Shown one piece after another: positions 15,824-26,456 of a stretch of 64,000 nt of DNA. Below the pieces are notes generated by a model. That model saw only the letters and a program-made list of their open reading frames with translations. It searched no databases and was not told the DNA's origin. Source of the DNA: Allobosea thiooxidans (GTDB taxonomy: Bacteria; Pseudomonadota; Alphaproteobacteria; Rhizobiales; Beijerinckiaceae). The translations under genes were made by a program, and so were the position numbers. Within the stretch, counting starts at the first letter, position 1; each line of letters begins with the position of its first letter. The DNA is taken from the NCBI RefSeq assembly GCF_900168195.1, contig NZ_FUYX01000006.1, positions 62,001 through 126,000 on the forward strand, given 5' to 3'.

Positions 15824-16869
15824 CACAGGGGTCCGTGATAGGGCGCTGCCACGATCAGGCAGCAATTGCCCGGCTTCACCCGGCCCGGCTGGCGTCGGCC
15901 ATAGAGGATGCCGTCGGCGGCGTAGTACAGCGTCTCGGGCGGACGCGTCGGATCCCAGGTGCAATGGATGCGGCCTGCCGGCTCGCCGGCGCTGACCTTG
16001 GTGCCGTTGGCATGGAACGGCTCGAAGATGCCGTCCACCGTCGCGTAGACATAGGCCGAGATGCCGGGCAGCTCCAGGATCTGGCCGTCGCCGCGCTTCG
16101 GCTCGGGCTTCTCCCGGGCGACGACACCGAGATGGTCGAGCACATTGGCGACGCCACGGCGGCAGACCCTGAGCGCCTCGAGCGAGACCGTGCCGGCGCC
16201 GGCCATCTCGGTGCCGACCGTGACCAGCCCGGCCCGGCAGGCGGCGGCGGTCGCGGTGCGCGGTTCTCCGAGATTGCTGATCACGACCATCATCGGCGCG
16301 TCGAAGGCCTGGACGGCCGCGACATTGCGCTTGTGCAGGGCGGGATCGTCGGTCGGCTCGACGATGGCGCTGGGGATGATGTCGAGCGAGGAGCCGCCGG
16401 AATGCAGGTCGAGGAAGGCATCGCCAACCGGCAGGATATGGTCGCTGACGAAGGCCGAGATCTGCTGGGTGATGGTGCCGCGCGGATCGCCCGGGAAGGT
16501 GCGGTTGAAGTTCAGCCCGTCGACCGGGGAGGTACGCTGGCCGGCCATGACGGCATGGACGTTGTTCGCCGGCATCAGGATGAGGCGGCCCTGGACGCGG
16601 CCGGGGTCGAGATCGCGGATCAGGTCGCAGATCGTGATCGGCCCCTCATATTCGTCGCCATGATTGCCGCCCTCCATGATGACGGTCGGGCCCGAACCGT
16701 TCTTGATCACCGCGATCGGCACGCGCGTCGCACCCCAGGCGTCGTCATGCGGCGAATGCGGAATCATGAGGAAGCCGGTCTGCTTGCCCTCGCGATCGAG
16801 ATCGACGGTGAGGAAGGCGCTGGACGGGCGCGGGGTCGGTTTCGGGCGCGCGGCGCTGGCTATGCTCAT
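15823..16869 (-). CDS. Succinylglutamate desuccinylase/aspartoacylase family, DoeB/EutE-like
   Basis: Zinc-dependent amidohydrolase-type deacylase of 348 residues (M14-related AstE/ASPA family). The metal ligands are His70 and Glu73 in GGNHGDEYEG and His156 in LDLHSGG; the substrate arginine region is LNFNRTFPG. The C-terminal 90 residues form the small beta domain seen in DoeB-type enzymes that remove the acetyl group from N-alpha-acetyl-2,4-diaminobutyrate. Neighbouring genes (EutB-like dehydratase, Ehu-like ABC importer) suggest an ectoine-like substrate, but no ectoine hydrolase gene is present in the cluster, so the true substrate may be another N-acyl amino acid. The ATG at 16869 has no strong ribosome site. 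Confidence 0.87.
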   Translation of the reverse strand: MSIASAARPKPTPRPSSAFLTVDLDREGKQTGFLMIPHSPHDDAWGATRVPIAVIKNGSGPTVIMEGGNHGDEYEGPITICDLIRDLDPGRVQGRLILMPANNVHAVMAGQRTSPVDGLNFNRTFPGDPRGTITQQISAFVSDHILPVGDAFLDLHSGGSSLDIIPSAIVEPTDDPALHKRNVAAVQAFDAPMMVVISNLGEPRTATAAACRAGLVTVGTEMAGAGTVSLEALRVCRRGVANVLDHLGVVAREKPEPKRGDGQILELPGISAYVYATVDGIFEPFHANGTKVSAGEPAGRIHCTWDPTRPPETLYYAADGILYGRRQPGRVKPGNCCLIVAAPYHGPL

Positions 16870-16974
16870 GGGATCACGCAGGATGCAAGAAGGGGATCGG
16901 CGCTGCGGGCGGGCCGAAGGATTCTTCGAAAGTGGCCGGGCGCGGCGGTACGCCCGGCCGGAACCGTTGCAGTC

Positions 16975-17757
16975 TCAAAGAGTCGGCAGCGGGTCCATCG
17001 GCATGTCCAGGTACTTGCGGTGCAGCCGGTCGAGCTCGCCATTCATCGAATTGAAGAAGATGAAGCCGTCGAGCCAGCGCACGAGGTTATGCTGGTCCAT
17101 CTGCACGCCCATATGCGCCGGGCTGCGGCGGATGACGAACTTGCGCTCGAACTCCTTGTTCGGGTTCTGCTTGGCCAGCGCCTGCGCCACGATCGAATTC
17201 GTGGCGAGGAGATCGGCCTGGCCGGTGATGTAGGCGGCGGCGGCCGTCGCGTCGTCCTCGGTGCGCATCAGGCTGGCCTTCGGCGCGGCGGCCGAGATCG
17301 CGAGTTCCTGCGTCGTGCCCTTGGCGGCGGCGACGCGGGCGGAGCCGATCGTCTCCGGGCTCGACACCGTCGAGCTTTTCGCACCGTAGACCGCGAGGAA
17401 CGTGTTGGCATAGGGCGCCGTGAACTGGATCTGCTTGGCGCGCTCCGGGGTCAGACCCATCACCGAGATGACGATGTCGACCTTGTCGGTCATCAGGAAG
17501 GGGATGCGGTTGGCGCCAGTGATCTGCTGCATCTCCAGCTTCACGCCGAGACCCTTGGCGACCATCTCGGCCATTTCGATGTCGAAGCCGATCGCCTTGC
17601 GGTCCGCGTCCTGCGAGCCGAAGGGCGGGGCATCGAGCGGCACGCCGATGCGGACCACGCCCTTGGACAGGATATCCTGAAGCTTGTCGGCCTTGGCCTC
17701 GGCGGCGCCGAAGGCGGCGACGGCCAGGGCGGCCAAACCTGCGAACAGTGAACGCAT
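16975..17757 (-). CDS. Polar amino-acid ABC transporter substrate-binding protein
   Basis: Protein of 260 residues of the family-3 solute-binding proteins (FliY/EhuB/HisJ-like). A signal peptide (MRSLFAGLAALAVAAFGAAEAKA) is followed by DILSKGVVRIGVPLDAPPFG and the family stretch KAIGFDIEMAEMVAKGLGVKL; PFLMTDKVDIVISVMGLTPER contains the usual ligand-pocket residues. The start at 17757 is chosen from the signal peptide and an upstream GGAGAAG. It belongs to the importer whose ATPase and two permeases lie upstream on the same strand, and feeds the deacylase and dehydratase downstream. Between this gene and the deacylase are 105 bases without a clear signal. Confidence 0.92.
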   Translation of the reverse strand: MRSLFAGLAALAVAAFGAAEAKADKLQDILSKGVVRIGVPLDAPPFGSQDADRKAIGFDIEMAEMVAKGLGVKLEMQQITGANRIPFLMTDKVDIVISVMGLTPERAKQIQFTAPYANTFLAVYGAKSSTVSSPETIGSARVAAAKGTTQELAISAAAPKASLMRTEDDATAAAAYITGQADLLATNSIVAQALAKQNPNKEFERKFVIRRSPAHMGVQMDQHNLVRWLDGFIFFNSMNGELDRLHRKYLDMPMDPLPTL

Positions 17758-17797
17758 CGTCTTCTCTCCCCTCGTTGATGTTGTCTGGCTTTCCGCC

Positions 17798-18529
17798 TCA
17801 GTGCAGCACCGCACTGAGGAAGGTCTGGAGTTCCGGCGTCTTCGGCTCGGCCAGCACGGCGGCGGCCGGCCCCTGCTCGTGGACCCGGCCTTCATGCATG
17901 AAGACGACGCGCGAGCCGAAGCGGCGGGCGAAGCCCATCTCATGCGTCACCAGGATCATGGTCATGCCCTCCTGCGCGACGGATTCGAGGACCTTGAGCA
18001 CCTCCCCGGTCAGTTCCGGATCGAGCGCGGAGGTGACCTCGTCGAACAGCATCAGTTTGGGACGCATGGCGAGCGAACGGGCGATGGCGACGCGCTGCTG
18101 CTGGCCGCCCGAGAGCTGCGAGGGATAGGCGTCGAGCTTGTCTTCGAGGCCGACGCGGGCGAGGACCTCGCGGGCCACCTCGCGCGCGGCCTGCGGCGCC
18201 TGCTTCTTCACGACGCGCGGCGCGAGCGTGATGTTGTCGCAGACCGAGAGATGCGGGAACAGGTTGAAGCTCTGGAAGACGATGCCGACCTCCTGGCGCA
18301 GCTTGCGCAGATCCGTCTTCGGGTCGTTGACCTGCGTGCCGTCGACGCGGATCACGCCCGCCTGGACCGGCTCCAGCCCGTTGATGCAGCGGAGCATCGT
18401 GCTCTTGCCGGAGCCAGAACGGCCGATCACGGCGATGATCTCGCCCTTGGCGACGTCCAGCGTGACGTCCTTCAGCACCTGGACGGCGCCGTAACTCTTG
18501 CTGATCCCATGGATTTCAACGAGCGACAT
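17798..18529 (-). CDS. Polar amino-acid ABC transporter ATP-binding protein
   Basis: ATPase of 243 residues of the GlnQ/HisP/EhuA group. Walker A is GRSGSGKST at 36-44, the Q-loop is VGIVFQSFNLFPHL, the signature is LSGGQQQRVAIARSLA, Walker B is KLMLFDEVTSALD and the switch histidine is in LVTHEMGFA. It powers the importer formed with the two adjacent permeases and the binding protein. Its start overlaps the stop of the upstream permease gene by 14 bases, indicating coupled translation. Confidence 0.95.
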   Translation of the reverse strand: MSLVEIHGISKSYGAVQVLKDVTLDVAKGEIIAVIGRSGSGKSTMLRCINGLEPVQAGVIRVDGTQVNDPKTDLRKLRQEVGIVFQSFNLFPHLSVCDNITLAPRVVKKQAPQAAREVAREVLARVGLEDKLDAYPSQLSGGQQQRVAIARSLAMRPKLMLFDEVTSALDPELTGEVLKVLESVAQEGMTMILVTHEMGFARRFGSRVVFMHEGRVHEQGPAAAVLAEPKTPELQTFLSAVLH

Positions 18530-19166
18530 CGAGCTTCCGCTCGATCGAGCGGCTCCATTGCGTGAGGGGGAAGCACATCGCGAAATAGATTGCGGCGACG
18601 GTGATGTAGACCGCGAAGGGCTTGTAGGTGCCGGCGGCGGTGAGCTGGCCTTCGCGGGTGAGCTCGACGAAGCCGATGACGGCGGCGAGCGAGGTGTTCT
18701 TGATCAGTTGCACCAGGAAGCCGACGGTCGGCGGGATCGCGACCCGGATCGATTGCGGCACGATGATGTGGCGCAGCTGCTCCCAGAGCGACAGACCGAG
18801 CGAGGCGCCGGCCTCCCACTGCGTCTTGGCGATCGAGACCAGCGCGCCACGCCAGATCTCGCCGAGGAAGGCGCTGCCATAGACCGAGAAGGCCGTCGCC
18901 GCCGCAAGCCACGGATTGACCGAGATGCCGGCGAGCGGAAGGCCGAAGAAGATGACGAAGAGCCAGACCAGCAGCGGCGTGCCCTGGACGACGTGGATAT
19001 AGGCCGCGGAAAGCCAGCGCAGCGGCGCAAAGGGCAGGATGCGGGCGATCGCGATCACGATTCCGATCAGCGATGCGCCGATGAAGGCGGTGACGGTGAG
19101 CGCCAGCGTCCAGCGAGCCGCTGCCACCAGATACATCACGTCGATGAGGCCGAATTCGCGGATCAT
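18516..19166 (-). CDS. Polar amino-acid ABC transporter permease (HisM/EhuD-like)
   Basis: Inner-membrane permease of 216 residues with about five hydrophobic segments, typical of the His/Glu/Gln/Arg/opine family. The EAA loop that contacts the ATPase reads EAGASLGLSLWEQLRHIIVP, and the other signature is VVQGTPLLVWLFVIFFGLP. The frame extends far upstream in the wrong register; the ATG at 19166 (MIREFGLIDVM) overlaps the stop of the next permease gene as ATGA, fixing the start. Confidence 0.93.
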   Translation of the reverse strand: MIREFGLIDVMYLVAAARWTLALTVTAFIGASLIGIVIAIARILPFAPLRWLSAAYIHVVQGTPLLVWLFVIFFGLPLAGISVNPWLAAATAFSVYGSAFLGEIWRGALVSIAKTQWEAGASLGLSLWEQLRHIIVPQSIRVAIPPTVGFLVQLIKNTSLAAVIGFVELTREGQLTAAGTYKPFAVYITVAAIYFAMCFPLTQWSRSIERKLDVAR

Positions 19167-19825
19167 CGCCTGACGAACGCCCAGTAGTAGATGCCCGCGA
19201 ACAGGCCACGGAAGGCGAAAGCGAGCCCGAGATAGAGCACGCCGATGACGGTGTAGACCTCGAAATCGCGGAAGGTGCGCGACTGGACGATCGAGGCCGC
19301 ATGGAACAGGTCCTCGACCGAGATCTGCGAGACGACGCTGGTCGCCAGCATCAGCAGGACGAACTGGCTGGCGAGCGCCGGGAACATCGCCTTCAGCGCC
19401 GGGAACATCACGACATAGCGGAAGACCTGCAGGCCGGAGAGCCCGAGCGAATGGCCGGCCTCGACCTGCGCCTTCGGCACGGCCTCCAGCCCGGCGCGAA
19501 CGATCTCGGTGGTATAGGCGCCGAGATTGATGACCAGCGCGATGATCGCGGCCGTGAAGCCGTCGAGCCTCAGGCCCAGGCTCGGCAGGCCGAAGAAGAT
19601 CAGGAAGAGCTGCACCAGCAGCGGCGTGTTGCGGATGACCTCGACATAGGTTCCGACGATCCGGCGCAGCCATGACGGCCCGTAGACGCGGGCCGCGGCG
19701 CAGGCGATGCCGATGACGAGGCCGCCGATCATCGCCGCCGCCGAGAGCATCAGCGTGATCCAGACGCCGTCGAGGATCGATTCCCAGGCGGCGAAGACAT
19801 CGCGGAACTGCAGGCCGTACTTCAT
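19163..19825 (-). CDS. Polar amino-acid ABC transporter permease (HisQ/EhuC-like)
   Basis: Permease of about 220 residues, paralogous to the one downstream. The segments VIRNTPLLVQLFLIFFGLP and EAGHSLGLSGLQVFRYVVMF (EAA loop) mark the polar amino-acid family. The ATG at 19825 (MKYGLQFRDVF) is preferred; upstream in-frame starts at 19846 and 19864 would add a basic, non-family extension. It is the first gene of the five- or six-gene minus-strand operon that ends with the dehydratase, divergent from the IclR regulator. Confidence 0.92.
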   Translation of the reverse strand: MKYGLQFRDVFAAWESILDGVWITLMLSAAAMIGGLVIGIACAAARVYGPSWLRRIVGTYVEVIRNTPLLVQLFLIFFGLPSLGLRLDGFTAAIIALVINLGAYTTEIVRAGLEAVPKAQVEAGHSLGLSGLQVFRYVVMFPALKAMFPALASQFVLLMLATSVVSQISVEDLFHAASIVQSRTFRDFEVYTVIGVLYLGLAFAFRGLFAGIYYWAFVRR

Positions 19826-19912
19826 GCGCGGCCGCCCTGCCGCCATGCTGCGGCACCGTTGCAACGCGCGATCCGATCAGACCATCGCACTATCCGCCTC
19901 CCCTTTACGGGA

Positions 19913-19942
19913 AGGCTAGGTTCGTTTCTTATTTGATGTCAA
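19913..19942 (-). promoter_or_regulatory. Candidate promoter of the amino-acid importer operon
   Basis: On the minus strand a perfect TTGACA (19942-19937) is followed after 18 bases by TAGCCT, a weak -10 candidate. It points toward the permease gene and lies just downstream of the palindrome near the divergent iclR start. Confidence 0.4.
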
Positions 19943-19944
19943 GC

Positions 19945-19956
19945 TTCATATATGAA
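19945..19956. promoter_or_regulatory. Perfect 12-bp palindrome, possible IclR operator
   Basis: The sequence ttcatatatgaa is a perfect palindrome in an otherwise GC-rich region, between the TTGACA of the importer promoter and the iclR start. Binding here could repress both divergent genes. Assignment to this regulator is inferred from position only. Confidence 0.45.
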
Positions 19957-19966
19957 ACGAAATGGC

Positions 19967-20749
19967 ATGAGCGACCCGGCGGACTCCGAGACCGGAGACA
20001 AAAGCACCTATGCGGCGCCTGCGCTGGAAAAGGGGCTCGATATCCTCGAGCTCCTCGCCGAAGTGGGCGAACCGCTATCGACGCGGGAGATCGCCGAGCG
20101 GCTCGCCCGCTCGAAGAGCGAGATCTTCCGCATGGTCTTCGTGCTGCAGCAGCGCGGCTACCTCGCCCGCGAGGCAGGGACCGACCGGCTCGGCCTGTCG
20201 CGCCGCCTCTTCGACCTCGGCATCCGCACGCCGGGCGGGCGCCAGCTCACCTCGATCGTGCTGCCGCTGATGGAGCGCTTCAGCGAGGAGAGCGGCCAGG
20301 TCGCGCATCTCGTGGTGCTGAGCCGGGCCCAGACCGTGGTGCTCGCCACCACCTCCGGCCATCTCGATGCCAGCGTGATCGTCAGGCCCGGCTATGGCAG
20401 ACCCGCGCTCGACGCCAATTCCGGCCTGCTCATCCTCGCCTTCCAGAGCGAATCCCGCCGCCATCTGCTGATGAAGGAAGCCTCGCCGGCCGACCATGAG
20501 AGGCTGGAAAGCGACGAGACGCGGCGTATCCTGGCCGACATCCGCACGAACGGGCACCGCGTCGCGCCGAGCCGGGACATCATGGCCGTGACCGACATCG
20601 CCTGCCCGGTGATCGGCCCAGGCGGCCATGCCGAGGCTGCAATCCTCGTGCCCTGCCTACAGCGCCACGGCATCGCCACCGACGAGGAAGCGATCCTGCT
20701 CGCGCTCAAGGCCTCCTGCAGGGAGGCAGGCTCGCAATTGTCGCTTTGA
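19967..20749 (+). CDS. IclR-family regulator of the amino-acid importer operon
   Basis: Protein of 260 residues. The winged-helix domain (ALEKGLDILELLAEVGEPLS, then TREIAERLARSKSEIFRMVF) is followed by the IclR effector domain (HLVVLSRAQTVVLATTSGHL, MAVTDIACPVIGPGGHAEAA). An upstream in-frame ATG at 19952 lies inside the palindromic site; the ATG at 19967 gives a more usual leader. It is divergent from the importer/deacylase/dehydratase operon and is the obvious local regulator. The urease operon is convergent downstream. Confidence 0.9.
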   Translation: MSDPADSETGDKSTYAAPALEKGLDILELLAEVGEPLSTREIAERLARSKSEIFRMVFVLQQRGYLAREAGTDRLGLSRRLFDLGIRTPGGRQLTSIVLPLMERFSEESGQVAHLVVLSRAQTVVLATTSGHLDASVIVRPGYGRPALDANSGLLILAFQSESRRHLLMKEASPADHERLESDETRRILADIRTNGHRVAPSRDIMAVTDIACPVIGPGGHAEAAILVPCLQRHGIATDEEAILLALKASCREAGSQLSL

Positions 20750-20781
20750 GGCGGCTTCCGCGGGCGGTAGCGAATATCGAT

Positions 20782-21398
<617 letters not shown>

Positions 21399-21402
<4 letters not shown>

Positions 21403-22061
21403 GAGCGGAACACCCTGGAATACTGCGTTTCGTGGTTCATCGACATGATGTCGGCGCGGATGGTGCAGGAGCCGAGATCGTCGAGCGTCGAGACCGCCGC
21501 GCGCCGGGCGGTGCGCAGGGCAACCGATTCCAGCGCCGCAAGCGTCGCCACCCCGTCGCGCTGGCCGAGCGGGACCAGCCGGACGCTGGCCTGGACGAGA
21601 TTGGAGGCGAAGGCGTGGAGATAGGCGGTAAGCGTATCCTCCAGCGCGATGCTATGGCGTGCGGCCGCCCCGCCAACAGCCACCGGATAGGCGACCGGCC
21701 CGTCCCCATCCATCGCCCGCTCGCCGCTCCAGGCCGCCATCGCATCGACAAAAGCGCCGCCCTGCAGCCTCGTCTCCATATGGCGCTCGCGGGAACCCGA
21801 TATCGCCTCCGCGAGCTCCGCGACGTCAACGATGTCGGTTCCGGCAACTGTGCTGCGCCACGCCTCAGCCAGCAGTACCGCATCGTTCCAGGCCGAACCG
21901 CGCTCCAATAGCGCCTCCAACCATTCGCTCAGGCTCGTGCGGTCCCGGATCAGCCCGTCATGGATCGCCCGCTCCAGCCCGTGGCTATAGGCGAAGGCCC
22001 CGACAGGAAAGGCTGGGGACAGCCATGTCATCAGCCGGGCGAGCACGACCGTATCAGTCAT
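21399..22061 (-). CDS. ureF: Urease accessory protein UreF
   Basis: Protein of 220 residues, the all-helical UreF chaperone that bridges UreD and UreG in the activation complex. Family features: [21 protein letters not shown] at the N-terminus and the C-terminal region ending YSRVFRS. The frame continues upstream through the antisense of nothing real but through the ureE histidine-tail bases, giving a spurious Met/Ile-rich leader; the ATG at 22061 ([10 protein letters not shown]) is the credible start and overlaps ureE by eight bases. Confidence 0.95.
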
Positions 22062-22563
22062 GGTGATGGTGGTGATCATGGCCATGCGCGTGCCCATGAT
22101 GATGGCTGTGACCATGACCATGACCGTGATCATGCCCATGGGCATGATAGGCGCCATGGACCGGTTGGAAGCGCGACACGGTCTCGCTGACGGAGGCGCC
22201 GAGGCCTTCGAGCATGGCGCGGATGACGTGGTCGCGCTGGATCAGGATACGATCCTCGTCGATCTGCGCCGGCAAATGGCGATTGCCGAGATGCCAGGCG
22301 AGATGGCGCAGCGGACAGGCCGGCCCGGGCTTCACCTCGTAGAGCTCTTCCTCCGCGGCGACGATGGCGACGGCGCGGCCATCCTCCAGCACGAGCCTGT
22401 CGCCATCGGTGAAAAGGACCGGCTCGGGCAGGTCGATCATGACCTTCTCACCCTGGTCGGTCGTCACCAGCTTGCGGCGCAGATGCCGCGCGGCATGGTC
22501 GAGGCTGATCGTGCCGGCCGGGGGATGGCCGCCGCCATGGCTATGGGAAACAGCGCGCAGCAT
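22054..22563 (-). CDS. ureE: Urease accessory nickel carrier UreE with histidine-rich tail
   Basis: Metallochaperone of 169 residues that delivers nickel to urease. The N-terminal beta domain (DLPEPVLFTDGDRLVLEDGR) and the C-terminal metal domain (LAWHLGNRHLPAQI, the conserved GNRH motif) are complete. The last 34 residues hold 19 histidines, including HDHHHHH, a nickel-storage tail like that of Klebsiella UreE but not present in every UreE. The stop of ureC lies eight bases upstream of its ATG. Confidence 0.96.
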   Translation of the reverse strand: MLRAVSHSHGGGHPPAGTISLDHAARHLRRKLVTTDQGEKVMIDLPEPVLFTDGDRLVLEDGRAVAIVAAEEELYEVKPGPACPLRHLAWHLGNRHLPAQIDEDRILIQRDHVIRAMLEGLGASVSETVSRFQPVHGAYHAHGHDHGHGHGHSHHHGHAHGHDHHHHHD

Positions 22564-22571
22564 CGTCGGCC

Positions 22572-24283
<1,712 letters not shown>

Positions 24284-24284
<1 letters not shown>

Positions 24285-24589
24285 CAGAGTTTCCCCATCA
24301 CCTTCTGCTGGAAGCCGTAGACGGCGCGCGCGCCGCCGAGCGGCACGAGGCGAACCTCGCGCTGCTGGCCCGGCTCGAAGCGCACGGCCGTGCCGGCGGC
24401 GATGTCGAGCCGCATGCCGCGCGTCGCGGCGCGGTCGAAATCGAGCGCCGCGTTGGTCTCGAAGAAATGGTAGTGGGAGCCGACCTGGATCGGCCGGTCG
24501 CCGGTATTGGCGACGAGCAGCGTGATCTGCGCCGCACCCGCATTGAGGACGATGTCGCCTTCGGCGGGAAAGAGCTCTCCGGGGATCAT
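24284..24589 (-). CDS. ureB: Urease beta subunit UreB
   Basis: Structural subunit of 101 residues. Starts with the family sequence [18 protein letters not shown] and contains [17 protein letters not shown] and [17 protein letters not shown]. Fits between ureJ (four bases upstream) and ureC (overlapping by one base in TGATG). Confidence 0.97.
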
Positions 24590-24593
24590 CGCC

Positions 24594-25175
24594 TCAGGCT
24601 CCCGCGACGAGCCAGAGGCCGGCGAGCGCGGTCAGGCCGCCGGCGATGCGCGCAGCGATCCGGCCGCGATGCGAGAGCGCATTGCCGGCAAAGCCGATGC
24701 CGACACCGAGCGCGTGCAGCAGCACTGTGGCCAACGCAAAGCCGACCATGAAGGGCAGGCTGGTCGCCTCCCCCAACTCACCGCCATGGGCATAGCCGTG
24801 GAACAGGGCGAAGAAGCCGACCACCGCCATGCCGACCGGCACCGGCACCTGCAACGCCACCAGTGCCAGCAGCCCGAGCACGACGACCGAGGCCGCGATT
24901 ACCGGCTCGACGAAGGGCAGGCCGATGCCGAGGAGCGCCGCGGCGAAGCCGAGCATCATCGTGGCGACGAAGGCTGTTGGAATCATCCAGACGGCGCGGC
25001 CGCCGACGAGGAAGGCCCAGAGGCCAACGCCGACCATCGCCAGGATATGGTCCGCGCCGAAGAGCGGATGCGAGAAGCCGGCGGCAAAGGAGCCGTGCTC
25101 GGCCGGGTTCAGATGGGCGAAGGCCGGGCTCGCGGCACCGACGCTCAGGATCAGGGCGATCGACAGTCTCTTCAT
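24594..25175 (-). CDS. ureJ: HupE/UreJ family nickel transport protein
   Basis: Membrane protein of 193 residues with a signal peptide ([20 protein letters not shown]) and six hydrophobic segments. The HupE/UreJ metal motif is [19 protein letters not shown] near 36-54, and a second histidine cluster is in [13 protein letters not shown]. It probably brings nickel into the cell for urease. It is embedded between ureA and ureB. The ATG at 25175 is chosen over 25214 because GGAGG precedes it and the signal peptide begins there. Confidence 0.92.
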   Translation of the reverse strand: MKRLSIALILSVGAASPAFAHLNPAEHGSFAAGFSHPLFGADHILAMVGVGLWAFLVGGRAVWMIPTAFVATMMLGFAAALLGIGLPFVEPVIAASVVVLGLLALVALQVPVPVGMAVVGFFALFHGYAHGGELGEATSLPFMVGFALATVLLHALGVGIGFAGNALSHRGRIAARIAGGLTALAGLWLVAGA

Positions 25176-25197
25176 GGCAGCCTCCGTGCTCGGGACA

Positions 25198-25500
25198 TCA
25201 GCGGATCGGTTCATGGACGGTGACGAGCTTGGTGCCGTCCGGAAAGGTGGCCTCGACCTGCACGTCGTGGATCATCTCGGCGACGCCTTCCATCACCTGC
25301 GCGCGGGTCACGACATGGGCGCCGGCCTCCATCAGCTCGGCGACGCTGCGGCCGTCGCGCGCGCCCTCGACGACGAAATCGCTGATCAGGGCGATCGCCT
25401 CGGGATGGTTCAGCCTGACGCCGCGTTCGAGCCGGCGCCGGGCCACCATGGCCGCCATGGCGATCAGCAGCTTGTCCTTCTCGCGCGGTGTCAGGTTCAT
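25198..25500 (-). CDS. ureA: Urease gamma subunit UreA
   Basis: Subunit of 100 residues beginning [20 protein letters not shown], with [20 protein letters not shown] and ending [17 protein letters not shown], the standard gamma-subunit sequence. The open frame upstream runs antisense-like through ureD in the wrong register and is not part of the protein. Eleven bases separate it from ureD. Confidence 0.97.
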   Translation of the reverse strand: MNLTPREKDKLLIAMAAMVARRRLERGVRLNHPEAIALISDFVVEGARDGRSVAELMEAGAHVVTRAQVMEGVAEMIHDVQVEATFPDGTKLVTVHEPIR

Positions 25501-25511
25501 GCCGTCAGTTC

Positions 25512-26435
25512 CTAGAGTTGCCAGACCTTGGGCAGCGCGCGGCCGCCCATGAGAAGCGTCAGCAGCGGCTCCAGCCGCCGCCTGAGCGCAAGCCCGGTCT
25601 CCTCGACCAGCCGCGCGAGAAACTTGCCGTTCCAGGCGCTGGCGCCGCCGCCCGGCCCGATGATCGACCGGGCCGGCTCCAGAAAGCGCTCGGGCGCGGC
25701 CCCGGCGAACAGCACCGTCGCCATGGCGCGGCGGCCGGCCATGGCGGGCTGCGGAGCGAGAAGTGCGGCGATATCGCCCGCGACGCGCAGATCGTCGGCG
25801 AAGATCAGGTGCCCATCCCTTCTCACCCGCCAGCGATCGTACAGATGGCCGCTGTGCAGCGTCTCGCCCATCGCTTGCCGGCCGAAGAGGATCGCCTCGA
25901 CCGCGACCAGCTCGGCATCCCCAACGAGATCGGCCTCGAGACGGCGGAACAAGCGCCCGCCGTCGAACAGGATGGTTTCCTGCGGCAGCCAGGCGAGCCG
26001 CGCTCCGGCGGAGAGACGCAGGCGATTCTCGACGACGGCATCGGTGCCGGTCGAGCGGTAGACGCGCTCGCAGGCCTGGGTGGTCACGCAAGCCGACGCC
26101 TGCGGACCGAGATCGACCTCAGCTGCCAGCCGGTCGCCGCCCGTCAGGCCGCCGGCGGTGTTGATCAGGATCGCCTGCGGATCGGCGTGGTCGATCGGTA
26201 TCGGCAGACGGATCTTGGCGCAGCCCTCCTGAAAGAGCCGCTCCAATCGGGTCGCGCCGAGGCCGACCCGGAAGCTTACCCGCGCGCGCCCTTCCGCACG
26301 CTGCGGGCGCGCCGGTCCCACGGCCGGCCGGCGCAGGGCGACACCAGCCGCCTCGATCACCTCACCGCACTCGACCACCGTCCCGGACACGACTGCCGCT
26401 CCTTCTTCGCTGCCGAAAAAAGAAGCAAACGACAT
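25512..26435 (-). CDS. ureD: Urease accessory protein UreD (UreH)
   Basis: Scaffold protein of 307 residues that binds apo-urease and recruits UreF/UreG. Family stretches: [45 protein letters not shown] and [12 protein letters not shown]. It is the first ure gene; only 21 bases separate it from the SDR gene upstream on the same strand, so urease may be transcribed as part of a longer message. Confidence 0.95.
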   Translation of the reverse strand: MSFASFFGSEEGAAVVSGTVVECGEVIEAAGVALRRPAVGPARPQRAEGRARVSFRVGLGATRLERLFQEGCAKIRLPIPIDHADPQAILINTAGGLTGGDRLAAEVDLGPQASACVTTQACERVYRSTGTDAVVENRLRLSAGARLAWLPQETILFDGGRLFRRLEADLVGDAELVAVEAILFGRQAMGETLHSGHLYDRWRVRRDGHLIFADDLRVAGDIAALLAPQPAMAGRRAMATVLFAGAAPERFLEPARSIIGPGGGASAWNGKFLARLVEETGLALRRRLEPLLTLLMGGRALPKVWQL

Positions 26436-26456
26436 GCCACCCGGCGCCCGCCGGGT

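Noticed and set aside
22062..22157. N-terminal Met/Ile-rich extension of UreF
   Set aside because: These codons come from reading the ureE histidine-tail repeat in another frame; the ATG at 22061 gives the family N-terminus.
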